Notes under the pieces: model-generated
Told to the model about the DNA's origin: nothing
Seen by the model: only the letters and a program-made list of their open reading frames with translations
The model's database searches: none
Translations under genes and position numbers: made by a program
Shown: in pieces, positions 54,351 through 61,931 of the stretch
Layout: every line of letters starts with the position of its first letter
Numbering within the stretch: the first letter of the stretch is position 1
Assembly (NCBI RefSeq): GCF_000012845.1
Contig: NC_009615.1
Coordinates: forward strand, 1,387,501 to 1,451,500
DNA: 64,000 nt
Direction of reading: 5' to 3'
Source: Parabacteroides distasonis ATCC 8503
GTDB lineage: Bacteria > Bacteroidota > Bacteroidia > Bacteroidales > Tannerellaceae

Positions 54351-56819
54351 GTGATATATCCACAAAATTTTGAACAAAAGACGGGCTTTGATAAGATCCG
54401 TCACTTAATCACAGAAAAATGTTTAAGCCCGCTCGGGGAAGAGCGGGTAGCGGAGATGGGATTCTCCGCCGATTTCGAGGTCGTATCCAAGCGATTGGAA
54501 CAAACCGATGAGTTTATCCGTATCCTACACGGAGACACGGAATTCCCTGCCAGTTATTTCTTCGACGTGCGCTATTCCTTGAAACGGATTCGGCCGGAAG
54601 GTACTTGGCTGGATGAACGGGAGTTGTTCGACCTCAAACGTTCCTTGCAAACGATCAATGACATCGTACGCTTCTTCAAGCCTATGGACGATGAGGAAAT
54701 CAAGTATCCGGCCTTGACTGAATTGGCGGGAGATATCTTTGTCTTCCCCCAATTGATTGGAAAGATCGATAGTATCCTCGATAAATTCGGCAAGGTCAAG
54801 GACAGTGCTTCCTCCACCCTATCGCAAATCCGCAGGGAAATGACGATCACGATGAGCGGTATTTCCCGCAGCCTGCAATCCATCCTCCGTGCGGCACAAT
54901 CGGACGGGGTTGTCGATAAGGACGTGACACCGACCATGCGCGACGGTCGTTTGATGATCCCGGTAGCCCCGGCCTTCAAACGAAAGATAAAAGGTATCGT
55001 ACATGATGAGTCCGCCAGTGGCAAGACGGTCTTTATAGAGCCGGAGGTGGTCGTGGAAGCGAATAACCGCATCCGGGAACTGGAAGGGGAAGAACGCCGG
55101 GAAATCATTAAGATACTGACGGAATTCACGAACGTGATCCGTCCTTTAGCTCCGGATATCCTACAATCTTACGAGTTTCTTGCCGACATTGACTTCATTC
55201 GTGCGAAAGCGTTATTCGCGGAGCAAGTCAAGGCGATCAAGCCGATCGTGGAGGATAAGCGACAAATGGATTGGGTACGTGCCGTGCATCCGCTCTTATT
55301 CCTGTCTTTACAGAAACAGGGCAAGCAGGTAGTTCCCCTCGATATCGAGCTGACCGAGGGAAAACGGATCTTGATCATATCCGGTCCGAACGCCGGTGGT
55401 AAATCCGTTTGCCTGAAAACGGTCGGATTACTTCAATACATGTTGCAATGTGGTTTATTGATTCCTTTGCATGAGCGATCAAGAACCGGGATCTTCGAGC
55501 ATATATTCATCGATATAGGCGATGAGCAAAGCATCGAGAACGATTTGAGTACCTACAGTTCCCACCTTACCAACATGAAGTATTTCGTGAAGAATTGTAA
55601 CGAGCGGACCATTATCCTAATCGATGAGTTCGGTAGCGGTACGGAACCCCAGATTGGCGGCGCTATCGCCGAGGCTTTATTGGATCGCTTCAACCGGAAT
55701 CATAGCTTTGGGGTAATCACGACCCACTACCAGAATTTGAAGCATTTCGCCGAGGATACGGAAGGTATCGTAAACGGTGCCATGTTGTACGACCGCCATT
55801 TGATGCAGCCCTTGTTCAAGCTTTCTATCGGAAATCCGGGTAGCTCTTTTGCCGTAGAGATCGCACGCAAGATCGGTCTGCCCGAGGACGTGATAGCCGA
55901 CGCTTCCGCGAACGTCGGAGCGGATTATATCAATATGGACAAATACCTGCAAGATATCGTACGCGATAAACGGTACTGGGAAAGCAAACGGCAGAATATC
56001 CGTCAGCAGGAGAAAAAACTGGAAGATGTCACTTCCCGTTATGAACAAGACTTGGAAGCCGTAAACAAGCAACGGAAAGAGATCATCCGGGAGGCAAAGG
56101 CCGAGGCCCAACGTATTCTAGCGGAGGCTAACGCCAAGATCGAGAATACCGTCCGTGAGATCAAGGAGGCCCAAGCGGAAAAAGAACAGACCAAACTGGC
56201 CCGCAAAGCCTTGGAAGAGTTCAAGAACTCCGTCATGGCGACCGAAGAAGAAGACGATAAGATCGCACGCAAGATGGCGAAGCTCAAGGAACGGAACGAA
56301 CGGAAGAAACAGAAACAAAAAGTGACGGCCCAGCCGATATTTAATAAAGAGGTGATAGAGGTCGGCGACAATGTACGCCTTAAAGGGCAGGTTTCCGCCG
56401 GAACCGTTATGGAACTACAAGGAAAGCAGGCCGTAGTAGCATTCGGGATGATCAAAAGCACGGTTAAGCTGGAGCAGTTGGAAAAGGTAAGCAAAGGCCA
56501 GATCAAACGGGAAATCCAGAAAAGCACGTTCGTCAGCTCCCAGACCACTGACAATATGCATGAGAAGAAGATAAACTTTAAGCAAGAAATCGATGTGAGA
56601 GGAATGAGGGGCGATGAGGCATTGCAAAGCGTGACTTATTTTATCGACGACGCCATTCAAGTCGGGGCAGGCAAGGTTCGCATCTTACATGGAACCGGTA
56701 CGGGTATCTTACGTCAGCTAATCCGGGATTATCTGCGCACGGTTCCCGGTGTCCGTCGCTTTCAAGACGAGCATGTGCAGTTCGGAGGCGCCGGTATCAC
56801 CGTTGTTGAGTTTGATTAA
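54351..56819 (+). CDS. mutS2: endonuclease MutS2
   Basis: An 822-residue MutS2 protein, GTG start. Walker A is ISGPNAGGKSVCLKT and Walker B ILIDEFGSGTEP. A long coiled coil (about 520-640) leads to a KOW-like region and the C-terminal Smr endonuclease domain (IDVRGMRGDEAL ... LHGTGTGILRQLIRDYL). MutS2 is known to suppress recombination or to rescue stalled ribosomes, depending on species. It follows the PDZ-protein gene by 15 bp; corA follows by 15 bp. Confidence 0.95.
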   Translation: MIYPQNFEQKTGFDKIRHLITEKCLSPLGEERVAEMGFSADFEVVSKRLEQTDEFIRILHGDTEFPASYFFDVRYSLKRIRPEGTWLDERELFDLKRSLQTINDIVRFFKPMDDEEIKYPALTELAGDIFVFPQLIGKIDSILDKFGKVKDSASSTLSQIRREMTITMSGISRSLQSILRAAQSDGVVDKDVTPTMRDGRLMIPVAPAFKRKIKGIVHDESASGKTVFIEPEVVVEANNRIRELEGEERREIIKILTEFTNVIRPLAPDILQSYEFLADIDFIRAKALFAEQVKAIKPIVEDKRQMDWVRAVHPLLFLSLQKQGKQVVPLDIELTEGKRILIISGPNAGGKSVCLKTVGLLQYMLQCGLLIPLHERSRTGIFEHIFIDIGDEQSIENDLSTYSSHLTNMKYFVKNCNERTIILIDEFGSGTEPQIGGAIAEALLDRFNRNHSFGVITTHYQNLKHFAEDTEGIVNGAMLYDRHLMQPLFKLSIGNPGSSFAVEIARKIGLPEDVIADASANVGADYINMDKYLQDIVRDKRYWESKRQNIRQQEKKLEDVTSRYEQDLEAVNKQRKEIIREAKAEAQRILAEANAKIENTVREIKEAQAEKEQTKLARKALEEFKNSVMATEEEDDKIARKMAKLKERNERKKQKQKVTAQPIFNKEVIEVGDNVRLKGQVSAGTVMELQGKQAVVAFGMIKSTVKLEQLEKVSKGQIKREIQKSTFVSSQTTDNMHEKKINFKQEIDVRGMRGDEALQSVTYFIDDAIQVGAGKVRILHGTGTGILRQLIRDYLRTVPGVRRFQDEHVQFGGAGITVVEFD

Positions 56820-56834
56820 AAAGAGATCCTTATT

Positions 56835-57911
56835 ATGAGACGGAATGAATATACACACAGGAGAAGACATATATCCAACCGGCATTTATCGGACAAGTAT
56901 TATTACGCCGGCGAACATGAGACAGCAACCGGCATCCGTCTCACTCAATACAACGAACAATCTTTGCATACGAAAGAGGTGCGGATAACCGACACCTCTT
57001 TCAGCAAACTAACCGACTCGAATCAGATCAATTGGTTCGAGGTTAGCGGATTGACCAATGCGGATGCCATTACCCGTATCGTAAAAGATTTCGGACTGCA
57101 TAATCTGGACGCTAAGGATATCTTGACTCCCCAACACGTGGTCAAGGTAGAGGAATACAAAGGACGAATGCTTATCGTATTAAACTCCTGCTATTACGAT
57201 GTCAATAACGAGATGCGGTCTGAGCACATCAGCATACTGGTAGCTAACAATACGGTTATCACTTTTACGGAAAGCAACAACCCCGTATTCGAGGCCGCTC
57301 ATAAAGCGCTACTATCCAACATGCTGAACATCCGGAAAAAAGGCAGTGGATTGCTGCTCGCTTTCCTTCTAAACACCATCATAGCGAATCTAGTAGAATC
57401 CGCCTCAAAGGTAGAAGAGATACTAGAGGATATAGAAGAGACTTTGCTCGATCCTAAGAACGATCAGGGTAATATGGGTTCCCTAATCCAACAACACCGC
57501 CATGAGTACATGATTATCCGTAAGAATAGCCTACCGCTGAAAGATCAATTCTCAAAACTATTACGAACAGAGAACGGGATTATCACCCCGGATATCCTAC
57601 CGATCTATAATGACCTGCAAGACCAACTCCAATTCGTTATCCAAACAACGGAAAGCTGCCGGGAAATCACCTCTTCCCTTGTCGATCTTTATATATCCAA
57701 TAACGATCTTAGGATGAACGCCATCATGAAACGGCTGACGATTGTCTCCACCCTTTTCATCCCTTTGACATTCTTGGTGGGCGTATGGGGTATGAACTTC
57801 AAGATAATGCCGGAATTGGATTGGCGTTACGGTTATTTCATCGCTTGGGCCGTCATGATAGCTACCGGAGTATTGACTTGGCTATATATGAAACGAAAGG
57901 ATTGGTATTAA
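56835..57911 (+). CDS. corA: magnesium/cobalt transporter CorA
   Basis: A 358-residue CorA channel, the usual length. A large cytoplasmic N-terminal domain precedes two C-terminal helices; the selectivity motif is GMNF in GVWGMNFKIMPEL, and the C-terminus is basic (MKRKDWY). It takes up Mg2+ or Co2+ as a pentamer. It follows mutS2 by 15 bp and its stop lies 9 bp before the stop of the convergent recombinase gene. Confidence 0.94.
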   Translation: MRRNEYTHRRRHISNRHLSDKYYYAGEHETATGIRLTQYNEQSLHTKEVRITDTSFSKLTDSNQINWFEVSGLTNADAITRIVKDFGLHNLDAKDILTPQHVVKVEEYKGRMLIVLNSCYYDVNNEMRSEHISILVANNTVITFTESNNPVFEAAHKALLSNMLNIRKKGSGLLLAFLLNTIIANLVESASKVEEILEDIEETLLDPKNDQGNMGSLIQQHRHEYMIIRKNSLPLKDQFSKLLRTENGIITPDILPIYNDLQDQLQFVIQTTESCREITSSLVDLYISNNDLRMNAIMKRLTIVSTLFIPLTFLVGVWGMNFKIMPELDWRYGYFIAWAVMIATGVLTWLYMKRKDWY

Positions 57912-57920
57912 AACCAATCC

Positions 57921-58529
57921 TTACGATCTGAAGAATTTCTTCCTATACTTATAAAAAGTATTCTTAGAGACGTTGAAATGCTCGCAAATCGATCCTACCG
58001 ATTCTCCCCGCTCCAACATGTTCATGATCTCCCCCTTATGGGCATCCAAGAAGAACAACTTGGATTCCGAGCCTTTAGGACGTCCCAACCGCTTTCCCGT
58101 ACTTTTCACCTGTTCCAAGGCGTCTTTTGTACGTATGGAAACCAGACTGTGATCAATCTCGTCTACTTGCTTGAAGACATTAATCATCAATTGGCGATCC
58201 ATCCGGTCATCGAATATATAACGGTCGTTTATACAATAGACCGTCACGTCCTTCTCCATGCAAACGGTAAGTATCCCCATCAACTCATATAAGGTAAGAC
58301 ACAAACGGGTAATATCCGATACGATCAAGGCATCCCCTTTCTTCAAGCGTTCGAGAACAAGTTTTAACTTTGGTCCCGGCTGTTTCGCTTTCTCTCCGGA
58401 TACTTCCATGACCCATTTATCCACATGGATATCTTTGGCCGCAGCAAAAGAAGAGATCTCTTCCCTTTGAATATCCAAGTGTTGCCGGTCCGTAGCCACA
58501 TTTAAATACGCTATCGTCATAAATTTCAC
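57921..58529 (-). CDS. serine-recombinase family protein lacking catalytic serine
   Basis: A 202-residue protein of the resolvase/invertase fold, like the Mpi-type invertases of Bacteroides. The start AYLNVATDRQ aligns to the family YxRVSTxxQ, so the catalytic Ser is Ala12 and the catalytic Arg is Asn10. In SDITRLCLTL the first Arg is kept but the second (R71 in gamma-delta resolvase) is Leu. The C-terminal helix-turn-helix (VGSICEHFNVSKNTFYKYRKKFF) is intact. It is an unbroken gene, so it is probably a DNA-binding protein and not a recombinase. Confidence 0.85.
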   Translation of the reverse strand: MKFMTIAYLNVATDRQHLDIQREEISSFAAAKDIHVDKWVMEVSGEKAKQPGPKLKLVLERLKKGDALIVSDITRLCLTLYELMGILTVCMEKDVTVYCINDRYIFDDRMDRQLMINVFKQVDEIDHSLVSIRTKDALEQVKSTGKRLGRPKGSESKLFFLDAHKGEIMNMLERGESVGSICEHFNVSKNTFYKYRKKFFRS

Positions 58530-58605
58530 TAATTGTTTCTAGCGTGAAGGTACAAAAAGAATGAGTATATCTTCAAGATTATGGGATGTTTAACGCTTTA
58601 TTTCG

Positions 58606-58613
58606 TACATTTG
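58606..58613 (+). promoter_or_regulatory. -7 box for the AlkZ-like gene
   Basis: TACATTTG matches the consensus, 18 bp before the ATG at 58632, which supports that start over the one at 58581. Confidence 0.6.
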
Positions 58614-58631
58614 CGTTTATATTCATATATT

Positions 58632-59720
58632 ATGATAACACATATACGAGTAGCTAGCCAACAATTGGAACAACCCCGATTCGAGTCCCCGAAAGAGTTG
58701 GTCTCTTGGATGGGCGCTATCCAGGCGCAGGAGTATGAGATGGCCAAATGGGCGATCGGTATTCGCTTGAGATCCTCTTCCCTTGAAAAGGTAAATGAGG
58801 CTTTGTACAAAGGTGATATTCTACGTACCCATGTGATGCGTCCTACTTGGCATTTCGTGGCCGCCGAGGATATCCGTTGGATGCTTATGCTATCTTCCGA
58901 GCGTATCAAGGCTGCCGTTATGTCGTACGCCAAGGGACATTTCGGGAAGATAGAAAAAACGCTGTTCACAAGATACCTAGATCAGATCGGAAAGATACTG
59001 GAAGGATACAAAAGCCTGACCAAACAAGAAGTAACGACGGAATTGCAAAAATCCGGGATTTTGCCCACCATAGATCACGTAAACCTTTTCCTTACATGGG
59101 GTGAGGTGGAAGGCATCGTCTGTAGCGGGATCGATAAAGGAAAGAAAACGACTTACGCCTTATTGGACGAACGTGTCCCTCCTACTCGTGAACTTTGCAG
59201 GGAAGAGGCTCTGGCGAGATTGGCATCCAGATATTTTCAAAGCCACTCCCCTGCCCAGTTACAGGATTTTGTTTGGTGGTCCGGGCTAACCGCTACCGAG
59301 TGTAGGCTCGCTATCAATCTGATCAAGACGGAGTTAATAACCGAGACGTTCGATTCCCGTGAATATTTCATCCACCAATCATGGAAAGGAAAAAATGAGA
59401 GCAAACCTGTACTGCGTCTCCTCCCCGCCTTCGATGAATACTTGATCAGTTACAAAAACCGCACGGACGTATTGCCGCTAGAACATCATCCAAAAGCGTT
59501 CAACCGATTCGGTACCTTCTACCCAGTTATCTTGTATAACGGAAAGATAATAGGTAATTGGAGCCGCTCCATTAAAAAAAACACCATTCAAATAGAAATG
59601 GACTTTTTCGAGAAGAAGCCCCGCATTCCAGTGAAATTAATCCAGCAGGCCGAAGCGCAGATAGACGCTTTTTATAGAGGCTTATCGCACCGCCCAGCGC
59701 TTCAATGTCGGGAAAAATAA
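58632..59720 (+). CDS. AlkZ-like (HTH_42) DNA glycosylase-type protein
   Basis: A 362-residue protein of the HTH_42 winged-helix superfamily. It begins MITHIRVASQQLEQPRF, with a Gln31-Ala-Gln33 motif in GAIQAQEYEMAKWAIG, which matches the QxQ active site of AlkZ-type enzymes that remove bulky alkylated bases and unhook interstrand crosslinks. LTWGEVEGIVCSGI and LLPAFDEYLISYKNR are also family hallmarks. It stands alone with its own -7 box. Its last 39 bp overlap the 3' end of the convergent zinc-ribbon gene. Confidence 0.83.
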   Translation: MITHIRVASQQLEQPRFESPKELVSWMGAIQAQEYEMAKWAIGIRLRSSSLEKVNEALYKGDILRTHVMRPTWHFVAAEDIRWMLMLSSERIKAAVMSYAKGHFGKIEKTLFTRYLDQIGKILEGYKSLTKQEVTTELQKSGILPTIDHVNLFLTWGEVEGIVCSGIDKGKKTTYALLDERVPPTRELCREEALARLASRYFQSHSPAQLQDFVWWSGLTATECRLAINLIKTELITETFDSREYFIHQSWKGKNESKPVLRLLPAFDEYLISYKNRTDVLPLEHHPKAFNRFGTFYPVILYNGKIIGNWSRSIKKNTIQIEMDFFEKKPRIPVKLIQQAEAQIDAFYRGLSHRPALQCREK

Positions 59721-59957
59721 TTTCATATTCGCTACGGCCTCCTCTTTCGTATAATGAAAGTCCGCATCTTTATTGAACTCATCGACAAACTGGGCACAAT
59801 GATCGATCATCTGATCCATCGTACAAGCCATCGTGAAGGCCCCGTCCTTATAACAATAGCAACAATATTCCTCATTCTTGCTTCCGTCATGGTTCGTTCC
59901 TAACTCCTCATTCTTTTGCAGCGGCATACCGCAGCTTTGGCAAAATTTTGTTTCCAT
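59682..59957 (-). CDS. small zinc-ribbon protein
   Basis: A 91-residue soluble protein. The N-terminus FCQSCGMPLQ and EYCCYCYKDGAF form a four-cysteine zinc ribbon. The C-terminal 45 residues (TMDQMIDHCAQFVDEF) form a helical region. This domain pair is common as a stand-alone zinc-ribbon protein in Bacteroidetes; role unknown. It lies 6 bp downstream of the AraC-type gene on the same strand, so co-transcription is likely. Confidence 0.85.
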   Translation of the reverse strand: METKFCQSCGMPLQKNEELGTNHDGSKNEEYCCYCYKDGAFTMACTMDQMIDHCAQFVDEFNKDADFHYTKEEAVANMKLFFPTLKRWAVR

Positions 59958-59963
59958 ACTAAT

Positions 59964-60581
59964 TTATTTTATTGGTATATAAATCTTTGTCACTTGGGTA
60001 TCGTCATCCTCTTCCGAATAACTCACATATTCCTCAAACGCCATTCCATGCCGTTTGGTATAATTGAAATCTATATTTATAGTATTATATAGTTCTTGTA
60101 ATCCCGCATAACTACCTTTTAAGGTATAAACCGCATATTTTCCTTTCTGCAAACGAATCGTACCGAACATCCCTGATGGAATAATCTCCTTCCCGACCGA
60201 AGCATTACTCCACTTCTCGGTCTCTTCTCTCAGACGTGCTCGCAACTTATCCATATAAGCTTTCGGAGATACGCTGAATTGTTTCTTGAACGCTTTCGAG
60301 AAAGATTGGGGGTTATCATAGCCTACCCGACTCGCTAGATCTGCCAGACTCATATCTTCCGTATGCATATATAGAACCGCTCGCTCTACACGTTGCCTCG
60401 CCACATAAGCATATAATGACTCATTCAAGGCTCCTTTCATAATACGTAGTAGCTGCCGCTCGGACACGTTTACTTGCCCGGCTATTATATCCAGTCGTAA
60501 AGGGAGATGCAAATTCGCATTGATATAATCAATTACTTGATTGATTTTCCGTTGATATATGTTTTCCGTATCAGGCTTCAT
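59964..60581 (-). CDS. AraC-family regulator with GyrI-like C-terminal domain
   Basis: A 205-residue regulator. Residues 15-115 hold the AraC double helix-turn-helix (LDIIAGQVNVSERQLLRI and LASRVGYDNPQSFSKAFKKQFSVSP). The C-terminal 75 residues resemble a shortened GyrI-like ligand domain (GMFGTIRLQKGKYAVYTLKGSY). This layout is known from regulators that sense drugs or small molecules. I chose the ATG at 60581 because the longer frame starts at a TTG with a hydrophobic stretch. It and the zinc-ribbon gene form a unit. Confidence 0.87.
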   Translation of the reverse strand: MKPDTENIYQRKINQVIDYINANLHLPLRLDIIAGQVNVSERQLLRIMKGALNESLYAYVARQRVERAVLYMHTEDMSLADLASRVGYDNPQSFSKAFKKQFSVSPKAYMDKLRARLREETEKWSNASVGKEIIPSGMFGTIRLQKGKYAVYTLKGSYAGLQELYNTINIDFNYTKRHGMAFEEYVSYSEEDDDTQVTKIYIPIK

Positions 60582-60769
60582 CCTATAGATTCTTATGATG
60601 ACAAAAATACATAATCCCAACAGACTGACAATTGTCCAATCTCGCCAATTTGAGATTTCCCCTATATTTGTTTAAAAGCCATCAACTTCAAGATTCTATA
60701 GATTGTAAAATCAGTAATTCTGTTACACTTATCAGTAATTGGTATACAAAAGTAATGGAATATCTTAAA

Positions 60770-60777
60770 TAATTTTG
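60770..60777 (+). promoter_or_regulatory. -7 box for the cupin gene
   Basis: TAATTTTG matches the consensus. Transcription from it would begin near 60785, after the ATG at 60782, which favours the ATG at 60806 as start. Confidence 0.45.
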
Positions 60778-60805
60778 TGATATGGATAAAATCAAGAAAA
60801 CAAAT

Positions 60806-61300
60806 ATGAATATAAAGAAAATAACCATTGCCATGTTGATCACATTAATCTCTATTGGCAATATAAACGCACAAGAAATGAAAACTGAAATTCCAAAAAT
60901 TAGTGAATTCCCTACAGGAAATGAAAACACCGGGTTTGAACAATATTTCTCGGGGAAGTCTTGGCTAGCGCCATTAACAAGCAATAAGGATTTAAACGTA
61001 CCAATGTTTAACGTAACGTTTGAACCTAACTGCCGAAACAACTGGCACACGCATACAGGAGGGCAGATACTCATCGCCGTAGGTGGTGTGGGTTATTATC
61101 AAGAACGAGGTAAAAGCGCCCGTCGTTTACTACCCGGGGATGTTGTCGAAATCGCACCAAACGTAGAGCATTGGCACGGCGCCTCACCGGACAGTTGGTT
61201 TTCGCATATCGCCGTAGAATGCAATCCCCAAACCAACAAAAATACTTGGCTTGAGCCGGTAAGTGATGAGGAATATGGGAAGGCCGTAAATGATAAGTAG
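60806..61300 (+). CDS. secreted cupin-domain protein
   Basis: A 164-residue protein with signal peptide MNIKKITIAMLITLISIGN to about residue 23. The body is one cupin barrel: WHTHTGGQILIAVGGVGYY has the HxH metal ligands and PGDVVEIAPNVEHWHGAS the second motif with its His. It probably binds a metal and a small substrate in the periplasm. Similar proteins are often linked to carboxymuconolactone-decarboxylase genes, but none is near. An ATG at 60782 in frame would add eight residues. Confidence 0.82.
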   Translation: MNIKKITIAMLITLISIGNINAQEMKTEIPKISEFPTGNENTGFEQYFSGKSWLAPLTSNKDLNVPMFNVTFEPNCRNNWHTHTGGQILIAVGGVGYYQERGKSARRLLPGDVVEIAPNVEHWHGASPDSWFSHIAVECNPQTNKNTWLEPVSDEEYGKAVNDK

Positions 61301-61338
61301 TAAATTTTCCTTATCGTTTACACAAACCGAGCCTAAAA

Positions 61339-61440
61339 GACACTCCGGTTTCCATAGGAAGAAACTGCAGTTTCTTCCTATGGAAACTGTAGTTCCCTCC
61401 TTGGGAAACTACAGTTTTCTGCTAAAAAAACTATAGTTTC
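61339..61440. repeat. 22-bp-period palindrome array C (5 units)
   Basis: Units at 61339, 61361, 61383, 61405 and 61427 are GACACTCCGGTTTC, GAAACTGCAGTTTC, GAAACTGTAGTTCC, GAAACTACAGTTTT and AAAACTATAGTTTC; spacers are exactly 8 bp. All fit ACNNNNGT. The two spacers beside unit 2 are reverse complements, so 61348-61387 is a perfect 40-bp palindrome. The array lies 38 bp past the cupin stop and about 100 bp before the end of a convergent small ORF. Confidence 0.88.
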
Positions 61441-61543
61441 ATAAGGTAGAATTACGATAAAACTGTAATACACTAGTAAACAATATATTGAATAAACATT
61501 TCCTCATCCTATAAAAGAAGTTGGAATCTCTCTATCAAAGAAT

Positions 61544-61717
61544 TCAATCCGTACAATTAATATCATTAACAGATTCATTCTCATACACAGACTTTTGTGA
61601 TTTTATAAATATATCACGGTACTCATCAAGTAAGTTAATGTCCTGCAAATCATTAACGCCTAAAATCTCACGGATTAAATCCGCCTTGCCTGCTTCTATC
61701 TCCACTTTCGGTATCAT
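61544..61717 (-). CDS. small ORF of 57 residues, unknown function
   Basis: The minus strand from an ATG at 61717 reads MIPKVEIEAGKADLIREILG and continues for 57 residues to a TGA. It is short, with no signal peptide. The first 30 residues look like an amphipathic helix with the KADLIREILG pattern seen in small Bacteroidales proteins of addiction-module type. No partner gene is present in tandem. It could be the remnant of a longer gene. It lies between array C and the hexokinase gene. Confidence 0.5.
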   Translation of the reverse strand: MIPKVEIEAGKADLIREILGVNDLQDINLLDEYRDIFIKSQKSVYENESVNDINCTD

Positions 61718-61931
61718 ATATCTTAATTTAGATTAATAAATAAAATCATCTGTTTGGTGTTTTAAACAGACATCGTCACCCTTTTGTTTATACAAAATTT
61801 AAATTTAACACAACAAATTTTACAGTATCGAAATTTATCCCCTTAACTTAATCAACCAATAAGGATAGTCAAATCCCTTTCTAAATTGTTATTCACTAAC
61901 AAGGATATTTCAAAATCAAAAAATCAATCTT
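61718..61931. other. AT-rich gap upstream of hexokinase
   Basis: No ORF, array unit or hairpin was recognised. No exact TAnnTTTG was seen in the plus strand. It presumably holds the promoters of the hexokinase gene and of the small ORF. Confidence 0.4.

Noticed and set aside
5082..61440. The arrays as CRISPR
   Set aside because: Units are 14 bp with 8-bp spacers, far below CRISPR sizes; repeats are degenerate and palindromic and no cas genes are present.
61521..61736. A 71-residue plus-strand ORF
   Set aside because: It is antisense to the more convincing 57-residue minus-strand ORF and looks like its shadow.
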